Origin: Duffyella gerundensis
GTDB lineage: Bacteria; Pseudomonadota; Gammaproteobacteria; Enterobacterales; Enterobacteriaceae
Direction of reading: 5' to 3'
Assembly: GCF_001517405.1 (NCBI RefSeq)
Contig: NZ_LN907827.1
Coordinates: 1,060,587-1,124,586 of the forward strand
DNA length: 64,000 bases
Shown here: positions 1 through 10,985 of the stretch, piece by piece
How the letters are laid out: each line of letters begins with the position of its first letter
How positions within the stretch are numbered: the first letter of the stretch is position 1
Notes under the pieces: model-generated
Told to the model about the DNA's origin: nothing
The model's database searches: none
What the model saw: only the letters and a program-made list of their open reading frames with translations
Position numbers and translations under genes: made by a program

Positions 1-638
1 TTGGCGTAACGATCCAGCGCGGGCATGGCCGCTTTCCCGGTTTCACCGGCGGCAAGGGCGCCGAGTCTTACCGCTGCGCGGATCAGCGCACCCGTTTTAA
101 GTCGATGAATTTGTTCCAGCTGGGCGAGGTCGACCTGCTTGCCCTCTGCCAGCAAATCCAGCGCCTGGCCACCGCACATGCCCGCCACGCCACTGGCTTG
201 AGCAAGCTCTGAAACCATTGCCAGACGATATTCGGCGCTGACGCCGGGCATCGGTTCATCGGTAAGGATAGAAAATGCCAGCGTTTGCAGCGCATCGCCT
301 GCGAGAATCGCCGTATCTTCGCCAAACTTGATGTGGCAGGTAGGCTGGCCACGGCGCAGACGATCGTCATCCATAGCCGGAAGATCATCGTGAATGAGTG
401 AGTAAGCGTGAATGCACTCAATGGCGGCGGCAGGCGCATCAAGGCTGGCGGAATCTGCCTTCAGCATTTCGCCGGTAGCATATACCAGAAAAGGACGCAG
501 CCGCTTACCACCTAATAATGCCCCATATTCCATGGCATTCACCAGTGGAGAATCCTGAAAAGGCAGTGGCGCTAACAGGCGAGAGAGCGCGTCGTTTACG
601 CGTTGGTGATAAACATGCAATAAATCAGAAAAATGCAT
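1..638 (-). CDS. ispA: Farnesyl diphosphate synthase, N-terminal 212 residues (runs off left edge)
   Basis: Condenses DMAPP/GPP with IPP to give farnesyl diphosphate, the precursor of ubiquinone, undecaprenyl phosphate and heme O. The reading frame is open from the ATG at 638 to the window edge. The first Asp-rich motif DDLPAMDDD lies at residues 84-92, after the GGKRLRP substrate-binding segment (about 43-49), and CGGQALDL is also present. The second Asp-rich motif would lie beyond the edge. The ATG overlaps the xseB stop by one base (TAATG), so the two are translationally coupled. That is the xseB-ispA order known in enterobacteria, with dxs expected further left. The partner CyoE in this window uses its product. 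Confidence 0.96.
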   Translation of the reverse strand, partial: MHFSDLLHVYHQRVNDALSRLLAPLPFQDSPLVNAMEYGALLGGKRLRPFLVYATGEMLKADSASLDAPAAAIECIHAYSLIHDDLPAMDDDRLRRGQPTCHIKFGEDTAILAGDALQTLAFSILTDEPMPGVSAEYRLAMVSELAQASGVAGMCGGQALDLLAEGKQVDLAQLEQIHRLKTGALIRAAVRLGALAAGETGKAAMPALDRYA

Positions 639-892
639 TATTCATTTTCCGCTGTAAAAGGGGTCAGCTCACCATTTTTGTCGTCGCTGAGGAGGATCTG
701 TACGCGCTGTTCCGCCTGTTGTAGTGTCTGTTGCCCAACTCTGGCCAGCTGCACGCCGCGCTCAAATTCGTTGAGGGCATCTTCCAGTGGCAAATCGCCA
801 CTTTCGAGGCGTTGAACAATTTGCTCCAGCTGTTGCAGAGAGCTTTCAAAGCTGACGGGCGTTGCGGCTTTTTTTGGCATAGTGGGTCTCAT
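638..892 (-). CDS. xseB: Exodeoxyribonuclease VII small subunit
   Basis: XseB multimerises with XseA to form exonuclease VII, which degrades single-stranded DNA to oligonucleotides. The 84-residue protein has the family's usual size and its conserved block, [20 protein letters not shown], which forms the helical hairpin. A Lys/Ala-rich N-terminal tip precedes it. It is the first gene of this minus-strand group inside the window and overlaps ispA by one base. It is divergent from thiI, with about 218 bp between the starts. Confidence 0.95.
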   Translation of the reverse strand: MRPTMPKKAATPVSFESSLQQLEQIVQRLESGDLPLEDALNEFERGVQLARVGQQTLQQAEQRVQILLSDDKNGELTPFTAENE

Positions 893-1020
893 TTCACAAA
901 TAAATGTCGTTCTGCTGCGGTCATGGTAGCTGACGGGAAATAATTAGCAAAACAATCAATAGCGGCCGTTGCTAAAGCGCCGCCAGGGGAATGGTGATAC
1001 AATACTGCTCCCCGGATGCT

Positions 1021-1086
1021 TACAGCCGCTGGCTGTAACGCAATCCTATGATTTTACCAGCTAAGTGCTTCGTCTTTTAGCACTTA
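1021..1086 (+). promoter_or_regulatory. Paired hairpins in the thiI leader
   Basis: Two inverted repeats lie directly upstream of thiI: TACAGCC-GCT-GGCTGTA (1021-1037) and TAAGTGCT-N9-AGCACTTA (1062-1086). A TACAAT box at about 1000 could be the -10 of the thiI promoter. The hairpins are seen directly. A role in mRNA stability or attenuation is only inference. Confidence 0.35.
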
Positions 1087-1110
1087 TTTGCTCAACGAAC
1101 CCGTGCCGCC

Positions 1111-2559
1111 ATGAAGTTTATCATTAAGTTATTCCCCGAAATTACTATCAAAAGTCAGTCCGTGCGACTGCGCTTTATCAAAATCCTGACCAGCAACATT
1201 CGCAATACGCTTAAAGAAGTGGATGACGAGTTGGCGGTTGTCCGCCACTGGGATCATATCGAGGTGCGCACTAAAAAAGTGTCGATGCGCGAAGCGCTAA
1301 TCGACGAGCTGCAGCGTATTCCCGGTATTCACCACGTGCTGGAAGTGGAAGATCGCGCCTATACCGATATGCATCATATCTTTGAGCAGACGCTGGAGTT
1401 ATACCGCAGCCGCATCGAAGGTAAAACGTTCTGCGTGCGCGTTAAACGACGCGGCCAACATGATTTTAGCTCGCAGGATGTTGAGCGTTATGTTGGTGGC
1501 GGCCTGAATCAGCATGTCGAGAGCGCATCGGTTAAGCTTAACCATCCTCAGGAAACGATCAACCTTGAGATCGATAACGATCGCCTGATGCTGGTCAACG
1601 GCCGTTATGAAGGCATTGGCGGCTTCCCGATTGGCACGCAGGATGATGTGCTGTCGCTGATCTCTGGTGGATTCGATTCCGGCGTCTCCAGCTACATGCT
1701 GATGCGTCGCGGTTGCCGCGTGCATTATTGCTTCTTTAACCTGGGCGGCGCCGCGCATGAGATTGGCGTTCGTCAAGTCGCACATTATTTGTGGAACCGT
1801 TTTGGTCGATCTCACCGGGTGCGCTTTGTCGCCATCAACTTTGAGCCAGTGGTCGGCGAGATTCTTGAGCGGGTGGAAGATGGCCAGATGGGCGTGGTGC
1901 TGAAACGCATGATGGTGCGCGCCGCCTCGCTGGTAGCTGAACGCTATGGCGTGCAGGCGCTGGTCACCGGCGAAGCGTTGGGCCAGGTTTCCAGCCAGAC
2001 GTTAACCAACCTGCGCTTAATCGACAACGCCAGCGATACGCTGATTTTGCGCCCGCTGATCTCCCACGATAAAGAGCACATCATCAACGTTGCCCGGGCA
2101 ATCGGCACCGAAGACTTCGCCCGTACCATGCCAGAATATTGTGGGGTAATCTCCAAAAGCCCAACGGTGAGAGCAGTGAAGGCGAAGATCGAAGCGGAAG
2201 AGCAAAATTTCGACTTCTCCATTCTGGAGCGGGTGGTGCAGGAAGCCACGAACGTTGATATCCGCGAGATTGCCGAGCAGACGGAAGAAGAAGTGATCGA
2301 AGTGGAAACCGTGGCTTCATTCGGTGACAGCGATGCGGTGCTGGATATTCGTTCTATTGATGAGCAGGATAGCCGCCCGCTGAACGTGACAGGCGTCGAG
2401 ATCAAATCGATGCCTTTCTATAAGCTTGGCAGCCACTTTGCCGATCTCGATCAGAGTAAAACCTGGTTGTTATACTGCGATCGCGGCGTGATGAGCCGAC
2501 TGCAGGCGCTCTATCTGCATGAGCAGGGCTTCAAAAATGTTAAGGTTTATCGGCCCTGA
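1111..2559 (+). CDS. thiI: tRNA 4-thiouridine sulfurtransferase ThiI
   Basis: ThiI transfers persulfide sulfur from IscS to U8 of tRNA and to the ThiS carrier for the thiazole of thiamine. The 482 residues match the E. coli length. In order they contain an N-terminal ferredoxin-like/THUMP region, the PP-loop SGGFDSG near residue 184, the conserved Cys of MPEYCGVIS (about 344) and a C-terminal rhodanese domain with the catalytic Cys in [11 protein letters not shown] (about 456). Both reactive cysteines are therefore present. It is transcribed alone, divergent from xseB and convergent with yajL. No strong Shine-Dalgarno sequence is visible before the ATG. Confidence 0.97.
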   Translation: MKFIIKLFPEITIKSQSVRLRFIKILTSNIRNTLKEVDDELAVVRHWDHIEVRTKKVSMREALIDELQRIPGIHHVLEVEDRAYTDMHHIFEQTLELYRSRIEGKTFCVRVKRRGQHDFSSQDVERYVGGGLNQHVESASVKLNHPQETINLEIDNDRLMLVNGRYEGIGGFPIGTQDDVLSLISGGFDSGVSSYMLMRRGCRVHYCFFNLGGAAHEIGVRQVAHYLWNRFGRSHRVRFVAINFEPVVGEILERVEDGQMGVVLKRMMVRAASLVAERYGVQALVTGEALGQVSSQTLTNLRLIDNASDTLILRPLISHDKEHIINVARAIGTEDFARTMPEYCGVISKSPTVRAVKAKIEAEEQNFDFSILERVVQEATNVDIREIAEQTEEEVIEVETVASFGDSDAVLDIRSIDEQDSRPLNVTGVEIKSMPFYKLGSHFADLDQSKTWLLYCDRGVMSRLQALYLHEQGFKNVKVYRP

Positions 2560-2569
2560 TCGGTTCACC

Positions 2570-2600
2570 CTGGCCGCCGTATAGCAAAAACGGCGGCCAG
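2570..2600. terminator. Hairpin between convergent thiI and yajL
   Basis: An 11-bp perfect stem, CTGGCCGCCGT/ACGGCGGCCAG, with a 9-base loop lies between the two convergent stop codons. There is no long T-run on either side, so it is at best a weak or factor-assisted bidirectional terminator. Confidence 0.5.
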
Positions 2601-2616
2601 AGTAGATGCAGCATCG

Positions 2617-3207
2617 TTACTCGCGATAGTCATAAATGCCGGGCGGCAACACCAGCTGCGCGGCAACTTCCTGAGCCATCTCTTTTCCCACCAGCAGATC
2701 AATCATCTTCAACGCGAAATCCATTGCCGTACCCGGACCCTGGCTGGTTAGCAGGTTAACCCGACGATCCCACACCACGCGTCTCTCCATCCATTGCGCT
2801 TCCGGAATGGTCTCTTTTAAACCAGGAAAGCCGGTCATGTTACCTACCGGGAACAGCGCGTGCGGAATCAGCACCGTGCCGGTAGCGGCGCAAATTGTTG
2901 CCACGATACGTCCGGACTGATGAAAGTGACGCACTGTTTCTATCAGCAGGGGACTGTCGCGAAAGGTTTCGGCTCCCCGTAAACCGCCGGGCAAAATGAT
3001 GGCATCGAACTCACCATCGGCAACGGCCACCAGCGGCGCATCTGCCAGCAGGCGGACGCCACGTGAACAGGTGATTTCCAGCGAGCCATCGCTCTCCACG
3101 CTTGCAGTAGTCACCTTGATGCCACCGCGCACCAGCAAATCGATAGTAGTGACGGCTTCGGTTTCTTCACTGCCATGTGCCAGGCAAACCAATACGTTCA
3201 CGCTCAT
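2617..3207 (-). CDS. yajL: DJ-1/PfpI family deglycase-chaperone YajL
   Basis: A DJ-1 superfamily protein acting in oxidative and carbonyl stress as a covalent chaperone or glyoxalase/deglycase; which activity matters in vivo is debated. The nucleophile Cys is in [10 protein letters not shown] (about residue 106) and the assisting Glu in HGSEETE. I start it at the ATG at 3207 because AAGGAG lies 8 bases upstream and the resulting 196 residues equal the E. coli protein. A longer frame to 3237 adds an unconserved tail. The start lies 41 bases inside the 3' end of panE, so the two are likely co-translated. Confidence 0.95.
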   Translation of the reverse strand: MSVNVLVCLAHGSEETEAVTTIDLLVRGGIKVTTASVESDGSLEITCSRGVRLLADAPLVAVADGEFDAIILPGGLRGAETFRDSPLLIETVRHFHQSGRIVATICAATGTVLIPHALFPVGNMTGFPGLKETIPEAQWMERRVVWDRRVNLLTSQGPGTAMDFALKMIDLLVGKEMAQEVAAQLVLPPGIYDYRE

Positions 3208-4081
3208 ACCACGACTCCTTGTTTTTAACGAGTTCATAAAGTCGCCGATTTTCCGGCGCGGTCAGACCCTGTGCCCGTGCGCGGCGCAACAGGTAACCGG
3301 TAATGTATTCGATTTCAGTTCGTCGCTGAGCACGAATGTCTTGCAGCATAGAAGAGGTGTTAGCCGCGGTGCTTTGCATCACGGCGATCGCATAATCCTG
3401 TAGGCTTTCTGATGATGTATGTTCACCTTCACGCACCATCACCTCAGCGATTTCGTCACACAGCAAGGCAATCTGCTCGCGATGCACCAGCAGATCGCCG
3501 TTCTGGCAGTTATGCTCCACGCTGAGCGGGTTGATCACACAGTTAACCGCCAGCTTATTCCAGCTGGCTGAGGCGATATGGTTATGCCAGGCTACATCCG
3601 GCAGGGCATGGTGAAGCACTTCTGCCAGATCGCTTAAGGTTGCGCCTTCAGCATTAGCCGGACCAATATGCGTGACGCCTGCGGCAACATGCACGACGAC
3701 GGTATCGTCATGCCTGGCAGCGTGAGTGGTGATCCCGTTTAAGAGCGGCTGGGCGATGGCGCCTAGCTCTTCCAGCGTACCCATGCCGTTGTGTAACAAC
3801 AGTATTGCGCAGCCAGACGATAACAGCGGCTCAAGGTTCTTCACCGCGGTGGAAACCTGCCAGGCTTTTAGCGTAACCAACAGCAGGTCGCTTTCGCTGA
3901 GAAAAAGCGGATCGTTAGCAATAAAGGTTTGATTCAGCGTGACGCCGTCTGGCGTGATGACATTTGCCGAACAGTAAGGCTGCGCCACACGGAGCCAGCC
4001 CTGAACTTCATGGCCCTGGCGTTGAAGCGCCGTCAGCCAAATTTGCCCGAGGGCGCCACAACCCAGCACGGTAATTTTCAT
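3167..4081 (-). CDS. panE: 2-dehydropantoate 2-reductase (ketopantoate reductase)
   Basis: This is the NADPH-dependent reduction of ketopantoate to pantoate in pantothenate/CoA synthesis. The 304 residues fit the family (303 in E. coli). The Rossmann motif GCGALG is at residues 7-12, and the catalytic Lys is in [10 protein letters not shown] (about 176) with the following NCVINPLS. It is the first gene of the panE-yajL pair and its tail overlaps the yajL start. It is divergent from yajQ with about 120 bp between. Confidence 0.96.
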   Translation of the reverse strand: MKITVLGCGALGQIWLTALQRQGHEVQGWLRVAQPYCSANVITPDGVTLNQTFIANDPLFLSESDLLLVTLKAWQVSTAVKNLEPLLSSGCAILLLHNGMGTLEELGAIAQPLLNGITTHAARHDDTVVVHVAAGVTHIGPANAEGATLSDLAEVLHHALPDVAWHNHIASASWNKLAVNCVINPLSVEHNCQNGDLLVHREQIALLCDEIAEVMVREGEHTSSESLQDYAIAVMQSTAANTSSMLQDIRAQRRTEIEYITGYLLRRARAQGLTAPENRRLYELVKNKESWYERERIGLPGTWQ

Positions 4082-4201
4082 GGTTTCTCCTGCGGGTGGG
4101 GGTTACGTAGCCTGTTAAGTATAGCTTTCGCGACAGACGGTTTTTTTGGCTGCGCAAGGCGGGTATTATGCATGTCACTTTAGCCTCAGGAGAAAAAAAT
4201 A

Positions 4202-4693
4202 ATGCCATCTTTCGATATCGTTTCCGAAGTTGATCTGCAGGAAGTGCGTAACGCAGTGGAGAACGCCAATCGTGAGCTCGCAACGCGCTTTGACTTCCGT
4301 AACGTGACGGCCAGTTTTGAACTGAACGAGAAGAACGAAAGCATCAAGGTTCTGAGTGAGTCTGATTTCCAGGTTAAGCAACTGATCGAAATCCTGCGCG
4401 AGAAGTTGTTGAAGCGTGGTATTGAAGGTGCAGCGATCGAAGTGCCCGAAGAGATCGAACACAGCGGTAAAACCTGGATGCTGGATGCCACCCTGAAAAA
4501 AGGCATCGAAGCGGATATGGCGAAGAAAATTGTTAAGCTGATCAAAGAGAGCAAGATCAAAGTGCAGACGCAGATTCAGGGTGAATCACTGCGTGTCACC
4601 GGTAAGTCACGCGACGATCTGCAAAGCGCTATGGCGCTGGTAAAAAGTGGGAATCTGGGGCAGCCGTTTCAGTTTAAAAATTTCCGCGACTAA
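4202..4693 (+). CDS. yajQ: Nucleotide-binding protein YajQ (UPF0234)
   Basis: A 163-residue cytosolic protein made of two ferredoxin-like folds. The family binds nucleotides, and in Xanthomonas a relative is a cyclic-di-GMP effector; the role in enterobacteria is not settled. The start [11 protein letters not shown] and the block [12 protein letters not shown] are near identical to the E. coli protein, as is the C-terminal [16 protein letters not shown] sits 9 bases before the ATG. It is monocistronic with a hairpin terminator after the stop. Confidence 0.95.
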   Translation: MPSFDIVSEVDLQEVRNAVENANRELATRFDFRNVTASFELNEKNESIKVLSESDFQVKQLIEILREKLLKRGIEGAAIEVPEEIEHSGKTWMLDATLKKGIEADMAKKIVKLIKESKIKVQTQIQGESLRVTGKSRDDLQSAMALVKSGNLGQPFQFKNFRD

Positions 4694-4700
4694 AATATCA

Positions 4701-4724
4701 GGCCCCGCTGAACGGGGCCGATTT
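4701..4724 (+). terminator. yajQ terminator
   Basis: Stem GGCCCCG/CGGGGCC with loop CTGAA, followed by GATTTT, 7 bases after the yajQ stop and between convergent yajQ and yajR. Confidence 0.65.
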
Positions 4725-6089
4725 TCAGGCGCTGGCGATTAAGGCTTCCAGCTCCAGTCGATTAGTCACTTTGCTGTCTATTTTAACGTAGGCGCTGCGC
4801 TCTTCCGGCACGATAAACACCGAGTTGACCCCTTCCTGCGCCTTCAGGCGTGCTTCAAGATCACGCTGTTGTAACGCTTTTTCGCTCAGTACAATACGCA
4901 GGCTGCTGACATAAGGCGGCTCACTCATGGTGGTGCTGACCAGCAGCCATACTGCGGCAACAATGGCACCTGCTAAAAATACCGTTTGTGCATCAAACTG
5001 GCCAAACAGCCAGCCGCCCATGCTGCCGCCAATGGCCACACCGATGAACTGGCTGGTGGAATAGATGCCCATCGCTGTGCCTTTATAGCCCGCGGGCGAC
5101 TCTTTGCTGATCAACGACGGTAAGATGGCTTCCATCAGGTTGAAAGCAAAAAAGAATAACTGGACGCCAACCACCAGCGTCCAGAAGTGGTTACCTGCGC
5201 CCCACAGCACAATTTCAGCGATCAGAATTAGCGCAACGCAGCTGACAAAAACGCGCTTCATCCGGCGCTTAACTTCAGCGTAGATGATAAAAGGCACCAC
5301 GCCCGCAAAAGCAATCAGCATGGTTGCCAGATAGACTTTCCAGTGCTGATCGGCGGGAAAACCCGCCTGCTCAAACTGGCCGGGCAGGGCAACAAAGCTG
5401 GACATCAGCAAAACATGCAGGCAGAGAATGCCAAAGTTAAGCTTCAGCAGGCGGGTATTGGCTAATACTTTGCGGAAGCTGCCTTTCACCATGCCCGATT
5501 CGCGGTTAAGCAAATGCTGTGGCGCACTCGGCACCACGAACAACGTGATAAGAATGCCGCACGAGGCCAGCACGGCAATCATCCAGAACAGCGCATGCAG
5601 TCCGTAATGATGAGTGACCACCGGTCCCACTACCATGGCAATGGCGAAGGTAATGCCAAAGCTAATGCCGATAAAGGCCATCGCCTTGGTGCGATTTTGC
5701 TCGCGCGTCAGGTCGGAAAGTAACGCCATCACGGCTGCGGCAATCGCCCCGGAGCCCTGCAACGCACGACCTAAAATCACGCCCCATATTGACGTGGTGT
5801 TTGCCGCAATGATGCTGCCAAGGACGAATATCAGCAGACCACCCACAATCAACGGCTTACGACCGATGCGATCTGAGAGCAGTCCAAAAGGAATTTGAAA
5901 AATAGCCTGAGCCAGACCGTAAATGCCGATAGCCAATCCGATTAACGTTTCGCTGGCACCCTGCAATGCCATGCCGTATGTCGTTAATACGGGAAGAACC
6001 ATAAACATACCCAGCATGCGTAATGAGAAAACCGTGCCTAAGCCCCAGGTGGCACGCAGCTCCACTGGAGTCATTTTATTATCGTTCAT
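4725..6089 (-). CDS. yajR: Major facilitator superfamily transporter YajR
   Basis: A 12-helix inner-membrane MFS protein (454 residues) of the drug:H+ antiporter type; the substrate is unknown. The MFS motif A loop GLLSDRIGRKPLI follows the second helix at about residues 73-85. The C-terminal roughly 65 residues are a soluble ferredoxin-like YAM domain, ending in VFIVPEERSAYVKIDSKV, which is characteristic of YajR among MFS proteins. It is alone on its strand, convergent with yajQ and separated from cyoE by the cyo terminator. Confidence 0.94.
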   Translation of the reverse strand: MNDNKMTPVELRATWGLGTVFSLRMLGMFMVLPVLTTYGMALQGASETLIGLAIGIYGLAQAIFQIPFGLLSDRIGRKPLIVGGLLIFVLGSIIAANTTSIWGVILGRALQGSGAIAAAVMALLSDLTREQNRTKAMAFIGISFGITFAIAMVVGPVVTHHYGLHALFWMIAVLASCGILITLFVVPSAPQHLLNRESGMVKGSFRKVLANTRLLKLNFGILCLHVLLMSSFVALPGQFEQAGFPADQHWKVYLATMLIAFAGVVPFIIYAEVKRRMKRVFVSCVALILIAEIVLWGAGNHFWTLVVGVQLFFFAFNLMEAILPSLISKESPAGYKGTAMGIYSTSQFIGVAIGGSMGGWLFGQFDAQTVFLAGAIVAAVWLLVSTTMSEPPYVSSLRIVLSEKALQQRDLEARLKAQEGVNSVFIVPEERSAYVKIDSKVTNRLELEALIASA

Positions 6090-6171
6090 TACTACCTCAG
6101 TTAATTTGCTGGCACTATTTTAAGGAGCAGGGCAGGGCGGGTAAAATAATAGTTTTTAAGCAGTGGTAACA

Positions 6172-6198
6172 AAAAGAAAGGGCGCGATAATCGCGCCC
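6172..6198 (-). terminator. Terminator of the cyoABCDE operon
   Basis: An 8-bp perfect stem GGGCGCGA/TCGCGCCC with a 3-base loop (6180-6198) is followed on the minus strand by TTTCTTTTT. It lies about 23 bases beyond the cyoE stop. Confidence 0.8.
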
Positions 6199-6221
6199 CC
6201 TGATGATATTGCTTTGTGCGA

Positions 6222-7109
6222 TTACCACACGTAGGTCAGCATATCTTTCGATGCAGGCGTCATGAAGTCAATCGACATCATCACGCTCAGTGCCGTAATG
6301 GCGACAATGGAGAAAACAAACAGTTTACGCGCCCAAACACGATCGTTTGAGGTTTTGTAACCGGAAAGCGCCATGCCTAACCACCAGACACTGACTGCCG
6401 CCGCGACGATCAGATACTTATAACCCGCATAGCCGCCAAGCGTCAGCATCAGCGTGGCAATCATAAACGCCAAAATGTAGAGCGTAATATGATTTTTTGC
6501 CACCGAAATGCCTTTCACTACTGGCAGAACCGGGATATTAGCTGCCTGATAATCTTTGAAGCGGAAAATCGCAATGGCGTAAGAATGTGGCATCTGCCAC
6601 AGACTGAAGATAGCCAGCAGGATCAGCGCACCGGTATCAAAGTTGCCCGTTACTGCACAGTAACCGATAACCGGAGGCGCCGCGCCTGACAGGCTGCCAA
6701 TCAGCGTGCCATAAACGGAATTACGCTTCATATAGAGGCTGTAAATGCCGACATACACCACGAAGCCCATCACCGCCAGCCACATGGCCAGCGGGTTTGC
6801 TCCGAGATAGAGTAACGCAAAGCCAGCAATACCTAACGCGGTTGCATAAACCAGGCTTACTTTCGGAGAGATAAGGCCTTTCACCAGCACTCGATTCTTG
6901 GTCCGCTCCATTTTGCGGTCGATGTCGCGGTCAATCACGTTGTTGAATACACAACCTGATGCAACCACTAGCGAAACACCTACCAGGGTGGAGAGAAACA
7001 GGACGTAATCAATGCTGCCTTTGGACGCCAGCAAAAATCCGCCAATGACAGAAATTAAATTCCCGAAAATAATTCCTGGTTTTGTTACTTGCAGGTATTG
7101 CTTAATCAT
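6222..7109 (-). CDS. cyoE: Protoheme IX farnesyltransferase (heme O synthase)
   Basis: Transfers the farnesyl group to heme b to make heme O for the bo3 oxidase, using the product of IspA. The UbiA-type prenyltransferase has 295 residues and about nine membrane helices. The diphosphate/Mg motif [18 protein letters not shown] lies near residues 56-73, and a second Asp-rich segment [12 protein letters not shown] comes later. It is the last gene of cyoABCDE, 13 bases after cyoD. Confidence 0.97.
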   Translation of the reverse strand: MIKQYLQVTKPGIIFGNLISVIGGFLLASKGSIDYVLFLSTLVGVSLVVASGCVFNNVIDRDIDRKMERTKNRVLVKGLISPKVSLVYATALGIAGFALLYLGANPLAMWLAVMGFVVYVGIYSLYMKRNSVYGTLIGSLSGAAPPVIGYCAVTGNFDTGALILLAIFSLWQMPHSYAIAIFRFKDYQAANIPVLPVVKGISVAKNHITLYILAFMIATLMLTLGGYAGYKYLIVAAAVSVWWLGMALSGYKTSNDRVWARKLFVFSIVAITALSVMMSIDFMTPASKDMLTYVW

Positions 7110-7122
7110 TACATGCGACTCT

Positions 7123-7452
7123 TTAGTGAACCATCATGTTGTAGTTGAGGTTCCACATAATCCACAGCGAGCCTACAACAACGATCAGAATGATGAGTGC
7201 CGAGAAAACGATGGCGACCATGTTCCAGCCGCCTTCAGTTTTCGTATCCAGGTGCAGGAAGTAAATCAGGTGAACGATAACCTGAACAACCGCACAAGCG
7301 ACAACGACACCAATAATCGTGGTATGTGATGCGCTGCCATCCATTACCATCCAGAACGGAATACCGGTCAGGATGATAGAAAGGATGAAGCCAACCATAT
7401 AGGACTTCACGGTGCTATGTGGGACAACATGTTCGTTGGTTGAGTGACTCAT
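7123..7452 (-). CDS. cyoD: Cytochrome bo3 ubiquinol oxidase subunit IV
   Basis: A small membrane subunit with three helices and 109 residues, identical in length to E. coli CyoD; it helps assemble the CuB site. I take the ATG at 7452 ([10 protein letters not shown]), which overlaps the cyoC stop in a TAATG. The frame is open further upstream but that part lies in cyoC. Confidence 0.96.
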   Translation of the reverse strand: MSHSTNEHVVPHSTVKSYMVGFILSIILTGIPFWMVMDGSASHTTIIGVVVACAVVQVIVHLIYFLHLDTKTEGGWNMVAIVFSALIILIVVVGSLWIMWNLNYNMMVH

Positions 7453-8072
7453 TACATGGCTCCCATCAGATAAACAATGGTAAATACACAAATCCATACC
7501 ACGTCAAGGAAGTGCCAGAACAAGCTCAAACACAGAATACGTGTACGGTTTGTTGAGGTCAGGCCACGTTTGGAGATCTGGAACATCAGTACCAGCATCC
7601 AAATCAGACCAGAAGTCACGTGCAGACCATGCGTACCTACCAGCGTAAAGAAGCCAGAGAGGAAACCACTGGTGTTCGGACCGTAACCTTCAGCAATCAG
7701 ATGATGGAATTCATAGATTTCCATACAGATGAAGCCAAGACCGCACAGGAACGTCAGCGCAAGCCAGGCATTCACGCCACCTTTCTTGTCATGGTTCATT
7801 GAGATAACGGCCATGCCATAGGTGATGGAGCTTAACAGCAGAAGCGCTGTTTCACCGAGCACAAACGGTAACTCAAAGATGTCTTTCCCTGCCGGGCCAC
7901 CGGCAGTGTTATTCATCATTACTGCATAGGTCGCAAAAAGGGTTGCGAAGATAATGCAGTCACTCATGAGGTAGATCCAGAAGCCAAAGATCTTATTGGC
8001 TCCTGCATCGTGATGCCCATGCTCCGCATGGGCGTCGTCGTGATGATGTTTAATCGCAGTTTCAGTTGACAT
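7452..8072 (-). CDS. cyoC: Cytochrome bo3 ubiquinol oxidase subunit III
   Basis: A heme-copper oxidase subunit III homologue of 206 residues with five membrane helices. The His/Asp-rich cytoplasmic N-terminus ([13 protein letters not shown]) precedes helix 1. It is coupled by TAATG overlaps to both cyoB (start at 8072) and cyoD (7452), so the operon is translated as a chain. Confidence 0.97.
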   Translation of the reverse strand: MSTETAIKHHHDDAHAEHGHHDAGANKIFGFWIYLMSDCIIFATLFATYAVMMNNTAGGPAGKDIFELPFVLGETALLLLSSITYGMAVISMNHDKKGGVNAWLALTFLCGLGFICMEIYEFHHLIAEGYGPNTSGFLSGFFTLVGTHGLHVTSGLIWMLVLMFQISKRGLTSTNRTRILCLSLFWHFLDVVWICVFTIVYLMGAM

Positions 8073-10054
8073 TATTTCAGACCTGCTTTGCTGATTTCGT
8101 CAAAGTGCTGTTTCTCCAGCTGCTCGATCACTTTAACCGGCACGTAGTAGTCCACGTCTTCGTCAAAGCTCTTCACAATCCAGGAAACAATAATGCCCAG
8201 GAAGGACAGACCCGCCAGCCACCAGATATGCCAGATCATAGCGAAACCAAACAGCGTAGCGAACGCGGCGATAACAATACCGGCACCACTGTTCTTCGGC
8301 ATATGAATCTCTTCATATTTAGCCGGTTGAGTATAAGCTTCGCCTTTCTCTTTCATTTCCCAGAACGCATCGCGCTCGTGAACATGAGGCACTACAGCAA
8401 AGTTATAGAACGGTGGTGGTGAAGAGGTTGCCCACTCCAGCGTACGGCCGCCCCATGGATCGCCAGTCAGGTCACGGTTCTGATCGCGGTCACGTACCGA
8501 TACCCAGAACATGGTCAGCTGACAAAGGATACCGCAAGCGATCAGCGCTGCACCGACTGCGGCAATAACCAGCAGTGAGTGGAACTGAGGATCGATATCC
8601 TGGCTCAGACGACGTGTCATGCCCATAAAGCCCAGCACGTACAGCGGCATAAAGGCAACAAAGAAGCCGATAATCCAGAACCAGAACGCGCGCTTGCCCC
8701 AGGTTTCATTCAGGGTAAAGCCGAACGCTTTCGGGAACCAGTAGGTCACACCAGCCATACAACCAAACACCACACCACCAATAATCACGTTATGGAAGTG
8801 TGCGATCAGGAACAGGCTGTTATGCAGCACGAAGTCTGCGCCTGGTACTGCCAGCAGAACACCGGTCATACCACCGATAGAGAAGGTGACCAGGAAGCCA
8901 ACTGTCCACAACATCGCAGAGTGCATCTGAATGCGGCCCTGATACATGGTGAAAAGCCAGTTAAAGATCTTAACGCCGGTTGGGATAGCGATAATCATCG
9001 TCATGATACCGAAGAAGGCGTTGACGTTTGCGCCTGCACCCATCGTAAAGAAGTGGTGCAACCAAACGATAAACGACAGCACGGTAATGGCGATGGTAGC
9101 CCAAACCAGTGAGGTGTAGCCAAACAGACGTTTCTTGGAGAAGGTCGCAGTGATTTCAGCGAAAACACCGAATACCGGCAGAACAAGAATGTACACTTCC
9201 GGGTGACCCCAGACCCAAATCAGGTTGACGTACATCATCATGTTACCGCCCATTTCATTGGTGAAGAAATGGAAGTCGAGGTAACGATCAAGCGTCAACA
9301 GCGCCAGCGTCACGGTAAGCACCGGGAACGCAGCAATGATCAGGACGTTAGTACAAAGTGCTGTCCAGGTGAAAACCGGCATTTTGAACAGGCTCATGCC
9401 TGGTGCACGCATTTTCAGGATAGTCACAAAGAAGTTCACGCCGGTCAGGGTGGTACCAATACCGGAGAGCTGCAACGACCAGATCCAGTAATCTACCCCT
9501 ACGCCAGGACTGTACTCCGCACCCGAGAGCGGCGGATAAGCCAGCCAACCGGTCTGTGCGAATTCGCCCACACCCAGTGACAGGTTAACCAGGATCACAC
9601 CAACAGCGGTGAACCAGAAGCTCAGGTTATTCAGGAACGGGAAAGCAACGTCGCGCGCACCGATCTGCAGAGGAACAGCCAGGTTCATCAGGCCGACCAC
9701 GAATGGCATCGCTACGAAGAAGATCATGATAACGCCGTGGGCGGTAAAGATCTGATCGTAGTGGTGCGGTGGCAAAATGCCCGCTTCACCTGCGGATGCC
9801 AGCACCTGCTGGGTACGCATCATAATTGCATCGGCAAAACCACGCAGCAGCATGACAAATGCCATGATGATATACATGATGCCTAATTTTTTGTGGTCAA
9901 CCGAGGTTAACCATTCCGACCAAAGATATTGCCATTTACCAAAGTAGGTGAGGGCAGCAACAACCGCCAGGCCACCTAGAATGATACCGGCAACCGTAAC
10001 CATGATAATCGGTTCATGATACGGCACTGCATCCAGTGTTAATTTTCCGAACAT
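8072..10054 (-). CDS. cyoB: Cytochrome bo3 ubiquinol oxidase subunit I
   Basis: The catalytic proton-pumping subunit, with 660 residues and about 15 helices. Visible ligands are the low-spin heme His in HGVIMIFFV, the CuB His and cross-linked Tyr in [12 protein letters not shown], the pair of CuB His in WLHHFFTMG, and the two heme His in [10 protein letters not shown]. It oxidises ubiquinol and reduces oxygen at high aeration. It begins 4 bases after cyoA ends. Confidence 0.98.
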   Translation of the reverse strand: MFGKLTLDAVPYHEPIIMVTVAGIILGGLAVVAALTYFGKWQYLWSEWLTSVDHKKLGIMYIIMAFVMLLRGFADAIMMRTQQVLASAGEAGILPPHHYDQIFTAHGVIMIFFVAMPFVVGLMNLAVPLQIGARDVAFPFLNNLSFWFTAVGVILVNLSLGVGEFAQTGWLAYPPLSGAEYSPGVGVDYWIWSLQLSGIGTTLTGVNFFVTILKMRAPGMSLFKMPVFTWTALCTNVLIIAAFPVLTVTLALLTLDRYLDFHFFTNEMGGNMMMYVNLIWVWGHPEVYILVLPVFGVFAEITATFSKKRLFGYTSLVWATIAITVLSFIVWLHHFFTMGAGANVNAFFGIMTMIIAIPTGVKIFNWLFTMYQGRIQMHSAMLWTVGFLVTFSIGGMTGVLLAVPGADFVLHNSLFLIAHFHNVIIGGVVFGCMAGVTYWFPKAFGFTLNETWGKRAFWFWIIGFFVAFMPLYVLGFMGMTRRLSQDIDPQFHSLLVIAAVGAALIACGILCQLTMFWVSVRDRDQNRDLTGDPWGGRTLEWATSSPPPFYNFAVVPHVHERDAFWEMKEKGEAYTQPAKYEEIHMPKNSGAGIVIAAFATLFGFAMIWHIWWLAGLSFLGIIVSWIVKSFDEDVDYYVPVKVIEQLEKQHFDEISKAGLK

Positions 10055-10058
10055 CGTT

Positions 10059-10985
10059 TTATTCCTCGGCTCCCGCCGTCGCGGATTTACTCATGTCCAT
10101 ACCTTCGTGCTTTGGCATGTCCATTTTCCCGTGGCTCATCTTGAACTTGTTGATGATTTGCACAAACAGTTCAGGGTTCGCTGAAGAGAAATATTCAACC
10201 GGATGGTTTTCGCTTGGCGCTGCCAATTTCTCGAAATCCTCCATGTTGGCCAGGGCATTAGGTGCAGCTTTCACTTTCGCAACCCACTGCTGGAATTCAG
10301 CATCGTTCTGAGTAGCAATCGCTTTGAACTTCATGCCTGAGAAACCACGGCCGCTGAAGTTAGAAGAGATGCCGTCAAAAGTACCGGGTTCGTTCGCAAT
10401 CAAATGCAACTTGGTCTGCATACCGGCCATGGCATAAATCTGGCTGCCAAGGGTAGGAATGAAGAACGAGTTCATGACGCTATTGGAAGTGATTTTAAAG
10501 CTAACTGGGGTGTTCGCCGGGAAAGCAATCTGGTTCACAGTTGCAATACCTTGCTCCGGATAGATGAACAGCCATTTCCAGTCCAGGGCGACAACATCGA
10601 TCTCAACCGGTTTCACGTCAGAAGCCAGCGGTTTGCTCGGCTCCAGGGCGTGGGTTGATTTCCACGTTAACACACCAAGGAAGATGATGATCAGGATCGG
10701 AATCGTCCAGACCACGGCTTCAACTTTGTTCGAGTGCGACCAGTTAGGGCTATATTTGGCATTCGTATTGGACGCCCGATATTTCCAGGCAAACACGACG
10801 GCCATCAGAACTGCTGGAATAACAACAATCAACATCAAGCCAAAGGCTGTCAGTATCAGTGAACGTTGCTCCAATGCAATCTGACCTTTAGGATTTAACA
10901 ATGCATTATCACAGCCACTTAGCAATAAAGTGCCCGCGATTAATGACAAAATCCCCAAACTTTTATTGTATTTCTTGAGTCTCAT
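10059..10985 (-). CDS. cyoA: Cytochrome bo3 ubiquinol oxidase subunit II (lipoprotein)
   Basis: The first gene of the operon, with 308 residues. The N-terminus is a lipoprotein signal with lipobox LLSGC (acylated Cys at about 25), then two membrane helices and a periplasmic cupredoxin domain. That domain lacks the Cys/His CuA ligands, as expected for a quinol rather than cytochrome c oxidase. The C-terminus is Met/His/Lys-rich ([14 protein letters not shown]), a little unusual and possibly metal-interacting. This last point is inference. Confidence 0.97.
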   Translation of the reverse strand: MRLKKYNKSLGILSLIAGTLLLSGCDNALLNPKGQIALEQRSLILTAFGLMLIVVIPAVLMAVVFAWKYRASNTNAKYSPNWSHSNKVEAVVWTIPILIIIFLGVLTWKSTHALEPSKPLASDVKPVEIDVVALDWKWLFIYPEQGIATVNQIAFPANTPVSFKITSNSVMNSFFIPTLGSQIYAMAGMQTKLHLIANEPGTFDGISSNFSGRGFSGMKFKAIATQNDAEFQQWVAKVKAAPNALANMEDFEKLAAPSENHPVEYFSSANPELFVQIINKFKMSHGKMDMPKHEGMDMSKSATAGAEE

